Positions 27,175 to 35,851 of a stretch of 64,000 bases of DNA are shown in pieces. Made by a program: the position numbers and the translations under genes. The notes below the pieces were generated by a model. It had not been told where the DNA came from. It did no database searches and was given only the letters and a program-made list of their open reading frames with translations. Source of the DNA: Hahellaceae bacterium (lineage in GTDB: Bacteria > Pseudomonadota > Gammaproteobacteria > Pseudomonadales > Oleiphilaceae); the NCBI GenBank assembly GCA_024234505.1, contig JACKOD010000004.1, positions 396,001 through 460,000 of the forward strand, written 5' to 3'. The stretch's first letter is position 1, and each line of letters opens with the position of its first letter.

Positions 27175-27627
27175 CTATGCAGATAGTGACTTTTTGACCA
27201 GTTGGCCCACTTGTCCCATATCTGCCCGACCCTGTACCTTGGGTTTCAGGATGGCCATTACTTTTCCCATGTCCTGAGCTGAAGATGCGCCAGATTCTGC
27301 AACGGCATCAGAAACCAGCTGCGATAGCTCTTCTTCGGAAAAAGGTGAGGGCATAAATTCCTGGATGACAGCAATTTCTGCCAGTTCTTTATCTGCCAGA
27401 TCTTTTCGATTGGCATTGCTGAACTGACTTGCGGAGTCGCGGCGCTGCTTGACCATCTTATCAAGCACAACCAGTCCTCTGGCGTCATCTACTTCAATTC
27501 GTTCGTCTACTTCGATGCGCTTGAACTCTGCCAGCATGAGTCGAATGGTGCCCAGACGTTCTTTGTCTTTAGCACGCATTGCGTTCTTCATGGCTTCGGT
27601 TATCGAGTCTTTAAGTGTGGCGCTCAT
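27175..27627 (-). CDS. GatB/YqeY domain protein
   Basis: 150 residues from ATG 27627 (MSATLKDSITEAMKNAMRAKDKERLGTIRLML), the usual start of the family; the upstream seven codons are probably untranslated. The KVMAILKPKVQGRADMGQVGQLVKK end is typical of YqeY, a stand-alone version of the tRNA-binding tail of GatB. The exact function is unknown; a role related to tRNA amidation is assumed. It sits between rpsU and dnaG, as in many proteobacteria. Confidence 0.92.
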   Translation of the reverse strand: MSATLKDSITEAMKNAMRAKDKERLGTIRLMLAEFKRIEVDERIEVDDARGLVVLDKMVKQRRDSASQFSNANRKDLADKELAEIAVIQEFMPSPFSEEELSQLVSDAVAESGASSAQDMGKVMAILKPKVQGRADMGQVGQLVKKSLSA

Positions 27628-27780
27628 TTTTGTAGACACTACCGGCAAAAAATTAAAACGATTTCAAAGTCCTGAAAAAGTACATCCGACACGCATGGTC
27701 GAAAAAGTACTTTTGCAGATAACTTTGTTTGTATCAGGTGATTCTGGTGTTTAGTCGGTTCGCCGAGCTAAACGGACGCC

Positions 27781-27996
27781 TTAATACAGACGTTCGAAAC
27801 GTCTCTGTTCGCGCTGTACTTTCTTGGCGTGACGCTTAACTGCGGCAGCGGCTTTACGCTTACGTACTGAAGTAGGCTTCTCGTAGAATTCACGACGACG
27901 TACTTCTGAAAGAACGCCGGCTTTCTCGCAAGAGCGCTTGAAGCGACGCAGAGCAATATCAAATGGTTCGTTGTCTTTTACACGTACTGAAGGCAT
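27781..27996 (-). CDS. rpsU: 30S ribosomal protein S21
   Basis: 71 residues: MPSVRVKDNEPFDIALRRFKRSCEKAGV with the basic tail KRKAAAAVKRHAKKVQREQRRFERLY. This is full length for bS21, which assists mRNA binding on the 30S subunit. It is the first gene of the rpsU-yqeY-dnaG-rpoD series. The 335 bases between it and tsaD (27997-28331) hold divergent promoters; I see no other feature there. Confidence 0.98.
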   Translation of the reverse strand: MPSVRVKDNEPFDIALRRFKRSCEKAGVLSEVRRREFYEKPTSVRKRKAAAAVKRHAKKVQREQRRFERLY

Positions 27997-28331
27997 CTAA
28001 TTTACCGTTATTCAAAGTGAGTGATCAGCCGCACAGGCCTTTATGTCAATGGTTCGAATCTTGGATTCTGGCCATTGTCAACTAATAACTAATCCTTAGG
28101 GGCGCGAATTCTAATCCTTTTCCCATGGGGTTGTAAAGCCTAAAGCGTTTTTAGTGGGCTGAAGAGGTTGGTTTCTGGTAGTCTACGCAAAAATTATTAC
28201 CGATAAATGATCCCGTAGATTAGATGTGTATGGAGTGCTGTCGCGCCTCGAGATCGTAGGGTATAGCAACTGCATGGCTGCATTATGGGTGGTGGGGTTG
28301 TGGTAAGGCATTGTGAAAAGAGGTTTTGATT

Positions 28332-29360
28332 GTGTTGGTATTGGGTATTGAAACGTCATGCGATGAAACCGGTATTGCACTGTATGACAGTCAGGCCGGC
28401 CTGATCGCGCACACCTTGTATAGTCAGGTGGAAATGCATGCGGACTATGGTGGTGTGGTGCCAGAGCTGGCGTCCCGTGACCATGTGCGCAAAGTCTTGC
28501 CGCTGATTGATGAGGTTTTATTGGCTGCCGGAAAGACAAAAAAGCAGATTGATGCTGTTGCGTACACCGCTGGCCCGGGCCTTATGGGGGCATTACTGGT
28601 GGGGTCTGCGGTGGCCAAAGGGCTGGCGTTTGCATTGGGTATCCCTTCGTTGGGAGTGCATCATATGGAAGGGCACTTACTGGCGCCAATGCTGGAAGAA
28701 ACTCCCCCGGAATTTCCGTTTGTGGCCTTGCTGGTGTCGGGTGGGCATACCCAGCTGGTCAAGGTGGGCGCGGTGGGAGACTATGTCCTGATGGGGGACT
28801 CGCTGGATGATGCGGCGGGGGAGGCCTTTGATAAGGTCGCCAAAATGCTGGGGCTGGATTATCCGGGAGGGCCGCAGGTCGCTCGGCTGGCGATGCAGGG
28901 AGATGACCGGCGCTTTAGCTTTCCCAGGCCGATGACAGATCGCCCGGGTTTGGATTTCAGTTTCAGCGGCCTTAAAACCTTTACGCTGAATACGGTACAT
29001 GCGCATGCCGTGGATGGCGTGCTTGATGAACAGACGCGCGCGGATATCGCCGCAGCATTTGAGGTGGCGGTGGTTGAAACCTTAACGATAAAGTGCCGTC
29101 GAGCCATTCGTGACGCGGGGGTGAAGTCATTGGTGATCGCGGGTGGAGTGAGTGCGAATAAGCGCTTACGGAAGCAGCTTGAAGAAATGATGCTGAGAGA
29201 ACGTGGCAAGTTGTTTTATGCCCGGCCGGAGTTCTGTACCGATAACGGTGCCATGATCGCATATGCCGGCTGCCAGCGATTGGTCGCAGGACAGAGAGAA
29301 GATTTGCAGCTGAGAGCGGTGGCTCGCTGGCCGCTGGAGCAGCTGCCCGCTTTGCGTTGA
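28332..29360 (+). CDS. tsaD: tRNA N6-threonylcarbamoyladenosine synthase subunit TsaD
   Basis: 342 residues from GTG 28332 (MLVLGIETSCDETG), with AAGAGG eight bases ahead; the TTG at 28326 is too close to that site. ASKHA-fold motifs include GIETSCDETG, the metal-binding HHMEGHLLAPM, VSGGHTQLV and GGVSANKRLR. With TsaB, TsaC and TsaE it makes t6A37 in ANN-decoding tRNAs. It is divergent from rpsU, the conserved arrangement. Confidence 0.97.
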   Translation: MLVLGIETSCDETGIALYDSQAGLIAHTLYSQVEMHADYGGVVPELASRDHVRKVLPLIDEVLLAAGKTKKQIDAVAYTAGPGLMGALLVGSAVAKGLAFALGIPSLGVHHMEGHLLAPMLEETPPEFPFVALLVSGGHTQLVKVGAVGDYVLMGDSLDDAAGEAFDKVAKMLGLDYPGGPQVARLAMQGDDRRFSFPRPMTDRPGLDFSFSGLKTFTLNTVHAHAVDGVLDEQTRADIAAAFEVAVVETLTIKCRRAIRDAGVKSLVIAGGVSANKRLRKQLEEMMLRERGKLFYARPEFCTDNGAMIAYAGCQRLVAGQREDLQLRAVARWPLEQLPALR

Positions 29361-29373
29361 GTGGAAAGGGCGG

Positions 29374-29976
29374 TTACTTTTTTTCTATCGGGGATGGGGG
29401 TTGAGTCGCGTTGCCTTTTTGCCATTTTTGAAAGTTATGGCGGTGACGGAAGGTGATGAGTAGTGCTAACAGCATGAAAAATGGGGTCAGGGAGGGCGTT
29501 AGCCAGAACGCCAGTACTGGTGATAAGAGAGCGGTCGTAACCGAGGCAATGGCTGAAATACGAAACTGGTAAAGTAGGCCTGCCCACAGGCTGGTCAGTA
29601 GCAGGGTGAGTGCGGGAGCAATAACGAGTCCGGCGCCCAGGGTGGTTGCCACCCCTTTTCCACCGTTGAAGCGTGAAAAAACCGGATACATGTGCCCTAA
29701 AATGGTTAGCATGGCAGCACTCAGTTGCCAGAAGACTGAGAGGTGGGCTACCTGGACAAGATAAACGGCTGCAACGCCTTTTCCTGCATCGATGACGAGC
29801 GTGATCAGTGCCGGTAAAAAGCCGCCGAGGCGGTACACATTGGTTGCTCCCGGATTTCCAGATCCTTGTGTCAGGGGGCTGCCCAGCTTGAATAAATGGC
29901 AAACAATTCTTGCCCCGGGGAGTGTGCCAAAAAGATAGCTCACTATGAGTAGTGTTGCTGTGAGTAAGGTGTCCAT
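29374..29976 (-). CDS. plsY: glycerol-3-phosphate acyltransferase PlsY
   Basis: 200 residues with about five membrane helices. The three PlsY motifs are present: GSGNPGATNVYRLGG, FSRFNGGKGVATTLG and the late FRHRHNFQKW. It transfers the acyl group from acyl-phosphate to glycerol-3-phosphate at the inner membrane. It is convergent with tsaD, the stops being 13 bases apart. Confidence 0.96.
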   Translation of the reverse strand: MDTLLTATLLIVSYLFGTLPGARIVCHLFKLGSPLTQGSGNPGATNVYRLGGFLPALITLVIDAGKGVAAVYLVQVAHLSVFWQLSAAMLTILGHMYPVFSRFNGGKGVATTLGAGLVIAPALTLLLTSLWAGLLYQFRISAIASVTTALLSPVLAFWLTPSLTPFFMLLALLITFRHRHNFQKWQKGNATQPPSPIEKK

Positions 29977-30154
29977 TTAAGCGTTTGGCCGGTAATCGCG
30001 TTGATTCCTCGGTGTGATGACGGCAGCGAGGAGCGCAGATAAATATTTGTGGTGTTCTTTATAGCGTTTCCTGCATGAGGCGGCAATGCTGGGGGCTCTT
30101 TTTCTCAAAAAGGGGAGAAAGTGATGAATGAATTTGGAGTGGAAGGCGGTGATT

Positions 30155-30511
30155 ATGGATCAGGTGTTTATTGAAGGGCTTGAGGTCGAGACTTTGATCG
30201 GTGTCTATGATTGGGAGCGCACAATTCGGCAACGCGTCATTTTTGATCTCGAAATGGATTATGATTGTCGCGTGGCTGCCGAGGGCGATGCATTGGATAA
30301 AGCGCTGGATTACAGTGCGGTAGCAGAAATGGTTCGTTCGATTACCGACGTGGCGTCATATCAGTTGCTGGAAACGCTGGCAGAAGAAGTTGCCAGCGCG
30401 TTATTGGCAAACTTTGCAATTTCACGAATTCAATTACGCCTATCCAAGCCGGGCGCGGTACCCGCTGCGCGGAATGTGGGTATAAAAATAGTCCGGATGT
30501 CGGAAAAATAG
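30155..30511 (+). CDS. folB: dihydroneopterin aldolase FolB
   Basis: 118 residues from ATG 30155 (MDQVFIEGLEVETLIGVYDWER), the canonical start; the frame is open nine codons further up. DYSAVAEMVRSI, QLLETLAEEVA and LRLSKPGAVPAARNVG are conserved aldolase features. It converts 7,8-dihydroneopterin to 6-hydroxymethyl-dihydropterin in folate synthesis. It is 27 bases upstream of a FolK-like gene and presumably cotranscribed. Confidence 0.95.
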   Translation: MDQVFIEGLEVETLIGVYDWERTIRQRVIFDLEMDYDCRVAAEGDALDKALDYSAVAEMVRSITDVASYQLLETLAEEVASALLANFAISRIQLRLSKPGAVPAARNVGIKIVRMSEK

Positions 30512-30538
30512 AAAATTAGTCATTGTGGTGTGGTTTTC

Positions 30539-31054
30539 ATGGCAGAGGTCTATCTGAGTTTAGGAAGTAATTGTGAGCGCGAAAAGCATATTAGAGCAGC
30601 GCTGGATGCATTAGCTGGATATTTTGGTGCGTTGGTGGTGTCTTCTGTCTACGAGAGTGAGGCTGTCGGGTTTAGTGGTGCCAGCTTTTTGAATCTGGTG
30701 GTAGGGATTAATACATCGATGTCTCCTGGTGCGCTTTCGCAATTATTGAAATCTATCGAGGATGACAATGGAAGAGATCGCATGGCGCCTAAGTTTTCGT
30801 CACGCACATTGGATATAGATATCCTGACCTATGGCGATTTAAAGGGGATGCAAGAAGGGGTCGCGTTGCCTCGGGCCGAAATTGTTCATAATGCGTTTGT
30901 GCTTTGGCCGTTATCCGAGTTGGCGGGAGACAGAATTCACCCTGAGCTGGGGGTCAGCTATGCCGAACTGTGGCGTGATTATCGCTCAGCGCAATTGTTA
31001 CGACCGGTAAAATTTGAATGGGATGGCAAGCAATTGCCTTGCTTGCCATCCTGA
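30539..31054 (+). CDS. FolK-like pyrophosphokinase (divergent paralogue)
   Basis: 171 residues from ATG 30539 (MAEVYLSLGSNCEREKHIRAAL). The HPPK fold is clear (ESEAVGFSGASFLNLVVGI, SRTLDIDILTYGD, HNAFVLWPLSELAGD). However, the substrate-clamping loop reads GRDRMAPKFSSRTLD instead of the usual RxxRWGPRTLD, so activity may differ from standard FolK. The same divergent type follows folB in pseudomonads. A more canonical folK lies 2 kb away at 32946-33425. Confidence 0.88.
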   Translation: MAEVYLSLGSNCEREKHIRAALDALAGYFGALVVSSVYESEAVGFSGASFLNLVVGINTSMSPGALSQLLKSIEDDNGRDRMAPKFSSRTLDIDILTYGDLKGMQEGVALPRAEIVHNAFVLWPLSELAGDRIHPELGVSYAELWRDYRSAQLLRPVKFEWDGKQLPCLPS

Positions 31055-31075
31055 ACAGACGAATATCGCAAGTGA

Positions 31076-31927
31076 TTATTCGCGAGTAAGTGAGATATTG
31101 TCGATTAATCGGGTAGATCCCAGATATGCCGCAACCAGCAGGGTGACCTCTTTGTCGTTCTCTGTCGCGGGTTTGAGTGTCTGGCTGTTAACGATGTTGA
31201 AGTAATCATTTTTGAACCCGGCTTCTGCGAGTGTTTTCTGAGCCTGTTCGGTAATGCTGTCGAGAGTGAGCTTATTGTCTTTTATTGCTTGGGCTGCATG
31301 CTGTAGTGCCTTGAAAACCGTCACCGCAGTTTGTCGCTGGGATTCACTGAGGTAACCGTTTCGGGAGCTTTTTGCCAGTCCATCCGTTTCTCTGACGGTG
31401 GGGACGCCGATAATGTCGATGGGTAATCTCAGGTCACGGGCCATCTTGCGTATGACCGCGAGTTGCTGGTAATCCTTTTCGCCGAAAAAAGCACGGTCAG
31501 GCTGGACCATGTTGAATAGCATGGTCACTACGGTCGCTACTCCTTCAAAGTGCCCTGGCCGACTTGTACCGCAATGCAGTTCGCTGACGTCTGGTACAAT
31601 CACGCGGGTTTGTTTGTCCATGCCTTCCGGATACATTTCGCTGACGCTGGGGGCGAACAATAAGTTGCATTTTGCTGCCGCGAGCTTTTCGCTATCTTGG
31701 GGAAGTGTCCGCGGATAGGCATCCAGGTCTTCGTGAGCGCCGAATTGCAGCGGATTAACAAAAATGCTGGAGATAATGAAGTCGCAGGTTTCTCTGGCGA
31801 CTTCTACCAATCGGATATGACCTTCGTGCAGATTGCCCATCGTGGGTACAAAGCCGATACGCCTGTTTGCTGCCCGCTGGGCTTTGACAATACTGCGCAA
31901 CTCATTGAGCGTGTGAATGGTGTTCAT
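31076..31927 (-). CDS. panC: pantothenate synthetase PanC
   Basis: 283 residues. The HIGH-like motif is TMGNLHEGHIRLV. ISSIFVNPLQFG, VVTMLFNMVQPDRAFFGEKDYQQL and the GLAKSSRNGYL KMSKS-like region follow. It ligates pantoate and beta-alanine using ATP in coenzyme A synthesis. It lies 56 bases downstream of panB on the same strand. Confidence 0.97.
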   Translation of the reverse strand: MNTIHTLNELRSIVKAQRAANRRIGFVPTMGNLHEGHIRLVEVARETCDFIISSIFVNPLQFGAHEDLDAYPRTLPQDSEKLAAAKCNLLFAPSVSEMYPEGMDKQTRVIVPDVSELHCGTSRPGHFEGVATVVTMLFNMVQPDRAFFGEKDYQQLAVIRKMARDLRLPIDIIGVPTVRETDGLAKSSRNGYLSESQRQTAVTVFKALQHAAQAIKDNKLTLDSITEQAQKTLAEAGFKNDYFNIVNSQTLKPATENDKEVTLLVAAYLGSTRLIDNISLTRE

Positions 31928-31983
31928 TGGCTACTCTTGATCAAGCAATAGTCTTAAAGTGGATTGGGAGCCTGATTTTTAAT

Positions 31984-32778
31984 TTAGTGCGCGAAACTGT
32001 GCTCTTCGCCCGGGAAGCTTCCGTCTTTCACAGCGGCAACGTAGTGTGAGATCGCTGTATCAATGCTTTCGGCACCGGCCATGAAGTTCTTGACGAACTT
32101 GGGGCGTCTTCCTGGGGTGATGCCAAGCAGGTCATAGATAACCAGTACTTGTGCATCGGTTTGGTTGCCGGCACCAATGCCTATGACCGGGGCATCAATC
32201 GCGCGAGTAATGCGTTCCGCTAACTGATTGGGGACGCATTCCAGTAAAACAATGTCAGCACCGGCGGCTTCAAGAGCGACAGCATCTTCAAGCATTTTCT
32301 CGGCCTGATGTTCGTTGCGCCCCTGCACTTTGTAGCCACCCAATTTGTTTACAGACTGAGGCGTGAGGCCAAGGTGGGCACAAACGGGGATACCTCGTTC
32401 ACTCAGTTTTTCGATTGTTTCGGCGAGCCAGGCACCGCCTTCCAGTTTGACCATGTGCGCGCCTGCCTGCATGAGTCGACTGGCGTTGTACATGGCTTGT
32501 TCGGGCGTAGCGTAACTCATAAAGGGCATGTCAGCCATGATGAGCGCCCCCTGATTGCCTTTGCAGACAGCTGAAACGTGATAAATCATATCTTCCATCG
32601 TGACGGGGAGCGTGCTGTCGTGTCCCTGAAGAACCATTCCCAGAGAGTCCCCTACCAAAATAACCTCGACACCGGCCTGGCTGATGACGTGAGAAAAAGT
32701 AGCGTCGTAAGCCGTGAGGCAGGTGAACTTTTTGCCAGAGGATTTCAGCTCACGCAGCTGTGGAATTGTAATTGCCAT
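31984..32778 (-). CDS. panB: 3-methyl-2-oxobutanoate hydroxymethyltransferase PanB
   Basis: 264 residues. LTAYDATFSHVISQAGVEVILVGDSLGMVLQGHDSTLPVTMEDM, MPFMSYATPEQAM, VKLEGG and IGIGAGNQTDAQVLVIYDLLG are the conserved metal- and substrate-binding segments. It uses methylene-tetrahydrofolate to make ketopantoate. The panB-panC pair follows folK and pcnB as in Pseudomonas, and links folate and CoA supply. Confidence 0.97.
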   Translation of the reverse strand: MAITIPQLRELKSSGKKFTCLTAYDATFSHVISQAGVEVILVGDSLGMVLQGHDSTLPVTMEDMIYHVSAVCKGNQGALIMADMPFMSYATPEQAMYNASRLMQAGAHMVKLEGGAWLAETIEKLSERGIPVCAHLGLTPQSVNKLGGYKVQGRNEHQAEKMLEDAVALEAAGADIVLLECVPNQLAERITRAIDAPVIGIGAGNQTDAQVLVIYDLLGITPGRRPKFVKNFMAGAESIDTAISHYVAAVKDGSFPGEEHSFAH

Positions 32779-32945
32779 ACAAAGATCCTTTTTTTGAAAA
32801 GGGGAGGTCGCTTTGGTCTGTCAGGTAAAAAGCATGAAATTGAAACATAGGGTAGCTTTAAGCGGCATTGGAAACAATATCCATAAAATCTGCTCGAGGT
32901 TTTGAGTGTCGACAATCTCGGTTGAAGCGCTTTTCCCGCGAAAAT

Positions 32946-33425
32946 TTATGAGCTTAAAATGCTCAGCTGGTTGTCGGTACAGGTAACGAGAAATCCGCTC
33001 AAGGCCGTGCCATCGGGCAGACAAAGTTCAGGCGTGATTTCCAGCATCGGCTTGAGTACAAAGTCGCGATGCGTCAGTTCTTTGTGGGGGATGACCAGTC
33101 TTTCATCTTGAAATGTGAGATCCCCAAAGAGCAGTATATCCAGGTCCAGCGTGCGTTCCCCCCAGTGTCTTTTGCGAATGCGGCCGTGCTGTTGCTCAAT
33201 GGCCTGCAGGGAATTCAGCAGGTCCAGCGGGGCGAGTTCAGTCTGAATGAGCGCGACGGCGTTAACGAAGTCGGGCTGGTCCTGAGGCCCCAGTGGTTTG
33301 CTGGAATAAAGACTGGACTGGGCCAGAAGTTGTGTCCCCGGCAGTTTGTTCAAGGCAATCATGGCTGTTTTTATTTGTAGCGCCGGCTGCTCCAGATTGC
33401 TGCCTAAGCCTATGTAGGCTTGCAT
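32946..33425 (-). CDS. folK: 6-hydroxymethyl-dihydropterin pyrophosphokinase FolK
   Basis: 159 residues from ATG 33425 (MQAYIGLGSNLEQPALQIK); an upstream GTG at 33458 would add 11 residues, and neither start has a clear ribosome site. Conserved features are SSLYSSKPLGPQDQPDFVNAV, GRIRKRHWGERTLDLDILLFGD (the full HPPK clamp and metal ligands) and HRDFVLKPMLEI. It is the canonical folate-pathway enzyme. It lies between pcnB and panB on the same strand. Confidence 0.94.
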   Translation of the reverse strand: MQAYIGLGSNLEQPALQIKTAMIALNKLPGTQLLAQSSLYSSKPLGPQDQPDFVNAVALIQTELAPLDLLNSLQAIEQQHGRIRKRHWGERTLDLDILLFGDLTFQDERLVIPHKELTHRDFVLKPMLEITPELCLPDGTALSGFLVTCTDNQLSILSS

Positions 33426-33534
33426 TGCGGGGGTAATATCTGACTTTTGGGTTTGCACGGGAGATCTCTCGAGTGGAGCAATGGCGGACGAAGGTCGTCC
33501 GCGTCAAATGATATTAGAACGTGCTGCGTGAGAT

Positions 33535-34923
33535 TTAATGCGTGGCGGGTTTGCGACCTGCCCCTCCGGGCTTTTTGCGTCTTCGCGGTTTGCGTGCCTT
33601 GGGGGTGGTCTCGACATCACTGGACAGATGCGTTCGCTGTTGGTCATTGGCGTTGAGGTAATTTGTCCACCATGCACCCAGTCCATCGGTTTTTTCGCCA
33701 CTGGACTCTCTTAGTAGCAGGAAATCGTAACCTGCTCGAAACTTGGGGTGTTCAAGTAACTGCTCCGCGCGTCGACCCTGTCGTTTGGGAAGTCGTAACT
33801 GTAGTTCCCAGATGTCTTTCATGGGCAGCGAAAAGCGTTTGGGTATTGCGGTAGCATTGCCCTGATGATGAATGACTTCGTGAGCGGCTTGCTGTAAGGC
33901 AGGGAATGCCGGCAGGCCGCTCTGCATGAGTTCGTGCCAGAGCTGGTTGAATGCTGGCCAGAGCATTGCCGCATACAGAAATGCCGGTGTCACCGGTTTC
34001 TCCTGTTGTATGCGCGAGTCAGTATTGCGCAGTGCCTCCCGTATGAGCTTCAGTGCAACGGTATCGTTGTTTTTGAGGCTTGCTTCAGTTACAGGAAACA
34101 GTTGCTCAAACAGGTTGTACTGGCGTAATAGCTCAAATGTTTTCAGTGCGGAACCTGCCAGAAACAGTTTTAGCACTTCTTCAAACAGACGAGCTGGAGG
34201 AATGTGGCTAAGCAGTGGCGCGAGTTCGGCAATAGGGACTTCGGTTTCCTTGCTGATGCAAAAGTCGAGCTTGGCAGCAAAGCGGATGGCACGAAGCATT
34301 CTTACCGGATCTTCCCGGTAACGTGTCTGAGGATCGCCAATCAATCTTATCTGGCGGGCTTTCAGATCTTTAAGCCCGTCCGCGTAATCGTAGATGGCAA
34401 AATCTTTTATGCAGTAGTAGAGCGCATTGACTGTGAAATCACGCCGGAGCGCGTCCTCTTCCATCGTGCCGTACACGTTGTCGCGCAGCAGCATGCCGTG
34501 TTCACTGCTGGCGCTTTGGTGTTCTGAAAGGTCGTCTTCGCCTTTGTGGTGGCCTCGGAAGGTGGCGACCTCTATGACTTCCCGGCCAAAAAGCACATGA
34601 ACCAGTTTGAAGCGCCGTCCGATGAGTCTGGAGTTTCTGAAGTGGCGATGAACCTCTTCAGGTATGGCGGCAGTAGCAACATCGAAGTCTTTGGGCTTTT
34701 GTCCAAGCAGGAGATCTCTGACGCTGCCTCCTACCAAGTAGGCAGGGTGTCCTGCATCATTCAGTTTGTACAGCACTTTCAGGGCGGGTTGGCTGATATT
34801 TTTCCTGGAAATCGTGTGATTGTCCCGGGAAATTATTTTCAGTTGGTAGTTTGGAGTGGGTGAGGTTGAGGTTTTTTGTCCCGCAATCCGGCTCCATAAA
34901 CCGCTAAGGAATCCTTGACGCAT
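33535..34923 (-). CDS. pcnB: poly(A) polymerase I PcnB
   Basis: 462 residues. The nucleotidyltransferase core AYLVGGSVRDLLLGQKPKDFDVAT carries the metal-binding DFD, and RRDFTVNALYY and RLIGDPQTRYREDPVRMLRAIRFAAKL are signatures of the class II CCA/PAP family. The length and the basic C-terminal tail (KARKPRRRKKPGG) fit PAP rather than CCA-transferase. It adds 3' poly(A) tails, promoting RNA decay. It follows the sRNA candidate, as pcnB follows crcZ in Pseudomonas. Confidence 0.95.
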   Translation of the reverse strand: MRQGFLSGLWSRIAGQKTSTSPTPNYQLKIISRDNHTISRKNISQPALKVLYKLNDAGHPAYLVGGSVRDLLLGQKPKDFDVATAAIPEEVHRHFRNSRLIGRRFKLVHVLFGREVIEVATFRGHHKGEDDLSEHQSASSEHGMLLRDNVYGTMEEDALRRDFTVNALYYCIKDFAIYDYADGLKDLKARQIRLIGDPQTRYREDPVRMLRAIRFAAKLDFCISKETEVPIAELAPLLSHIPPARLFEEVLKLFLAGSALKTFELLRQYNLFEQLFPVTEASLKNNDTVALKLIREALRNTDSRIQQEKPVTPAFLYAAMLWPAFNQLWHELMQSGLPAFPALQQAAHEVIHHQGNATAIPKRFSLPMKDIWELQLRLPKRQGRRAEQLLEHPKFRAGYDFLLLRESSGEKTDGLGAWWTNYLNANDQQRTHLSSDVETTPKARKPRRRKKPGGAGRKPATH

Positions 34924-35170
34924 TAAACTTTATAGCCCTTGGTTGATTACTGCTGTAACCATGCACGCCAATGCTAGTGCATGCTGATTTTAATGTGAGG
35001 CAAATTAAATTTAACCGAAGTTTAACCTGTTGAATTGTTTTAGGCTACGTCAGCGACAAAATGGCTCAAATTATTAGTGGATAAGTATTTATTCTGACTC
35101 TATAGAATAAGTAATTATTTGGATGCTAAAGCAGATCGCCTAAGCGCTAGAGAAAAGATTTGAAGGGGGA

Positions 35171-35207
35171 ATAATTAAAGCATGGGAAAGCTGATGCTTT
35201 CCCGTGC
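35171..35207 (-). terminator. intrinsic terminator of the sRNA candidate
   Basis: The minus strand reads GCACGGGAAAGC, loop ATCA, GCTTTCCCATGC, then TTTAATTATT. It is a stem of 12 pairs with one mismatch and a T-rich tail. Confidence 0.8.
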
Positions 35208-35547
35208 TGAGAAGATTTAGACATTCGTTATTATTGTTTTGCATCCTTGTCCCTAAAGGGTTGGTCACCGGTTAAAGTGCCCAGGTGCAAACGGAACGCT
35301 TTGAAAACGTAGAGCGATAGTCTATGGAAGTTTTACTATTGCCGGTCTTTTCCTGTGCTGCTTTTGCAGTTCTACTGGTCAGACCCAAGTAAAATTACCA
35401 TGATTTGTTTCGCTAAAAAGCTAAGTATCCAAAACAATCAGTTCGCCACTTCAGTTACTTTTTTATTTTTATTTTTGTCCGAAGCTATTTCCGCTTTTTT
35501 ATTTTTATTTATGCAGATTTTTTTGTGGTTCTTATTTTTGTTTTCGC
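35171..35547 (-). ncRNA. crcZ: candidate CrcZ-type Hfq/Crc-sequestering sRNA
   Basis: The gene-free stretch 34924-35865 lies between cbrB and pcnB, the crcZ position in Pseudomonas. On the minus strand a sigma-54 promoter predicts a start near 35547 and an intrinsic terminator ends at about 35171, giving about 377 nt (CrcZ is about 400). The RNA would carry repeated A-rich motifs: CGAAAACAAAAATAAG (35531-35546), ATAAATAAAAATAAAAAAG (35494-35512), CAAAAATAAAAATAAAAAAG (35458-35477) and AACAATAATAA (35228-35238). These resemble the CA motifs bound by Hfq with Crc. No protein-coding gene is credible here. The identification is inference from position and elements. Confidence 0.72.
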
Positions 35548-35558
35548 GGTTCTAGAAA

Positions 35559-35573
35559 GCAGGTAGGATGCCA
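35559..35573 (-). promoter_or_regulatory. sigma-54 promoter of the sRNA candidate
   Basis: The minus strand reads TGGCATCCTACCTGC followed by T: GG and GC doublets separated by exactly ten bases, matching the -24/-12 consensus TGGCAC-N5-TTGC at most positions. The predicted start is a G at about 35547. cbrB, encoded just upstream, is a GAFTGA-type sigma-54 activator and the natural partner. Confidence 0.75.
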
Positions 35574-35692
35574 GAAAAATTAAAACTATTTAATATCATG
35601 TAGATAGTGATTTTGTGGTTCTCTGGTTTGTTTGTCTGTGGTGGTGTGAACGGTGGTTTTGAGGTGTTTCATAAAGCGCAGCGTTTCGCTGC

Positions 35693-35708
35693 GTAACACT
35701 GGGTAACA
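35693..35708. promoter_or_regulatory. paired GTAACA half-sites, candidate CbrB enhancer
   Basis: GTAACA occurs at 35693 and 35703, one helical turn apart and 120-150 bases upstream of the sigma-54 promoter. A CGCAGCG-TTT-CGCTGCG hairpin (35677-35693) abuts them. Half-sites of the TGTTAC/GTAACA kind are, as I recall, associated with CbrB in pseudomonads; the assignment here is inference. Confidence 0.45.
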
Positions 35709-35806
35709 AACTCGCACATTTGTCTGTGGTTTGTGTGAGCGTTTCTGGCAGATGTAGCGTTAAGTGTGTGTACGATGGTGATAGTTGTGATTGGGTTGGC
35801 ATTTTG

Positions 35807-35851
35807 GCCCCCCCTCCTTTCAATATGTTGCGGGATTGAAAGGAGGGGGGC
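35807..35851. terminator. long G/C-rich hairpin after cbrB
   Basis: GCCCCCCCTCCTTTCAAT pairs with ATTGAAAGGAGGGGGGC, with one bulged base and a ten-base loop; about 17 pairs in all. It begins 15 bases after the cbrB stop. No T-tract follows on either strand, so it may protect or process the cbrAB transcript rather than terminate it. Confidence 0.55.

Noticed and set aside
28183..28539. Minus-strand ORF of 118 residues overlapping the start of tsaD
   Set aside because: It is antisense to tsaD, compositionally odd, and has no ribosome site or recognisable domain.
35355..35555. Plus-strand ORF of 66 residues rich in Phe and Leu
   Set aside because: It arises from T-rich low-complexity sequence antisense to the sRNA's A-rich motifs, has no ribosome site and no plausible protein character.
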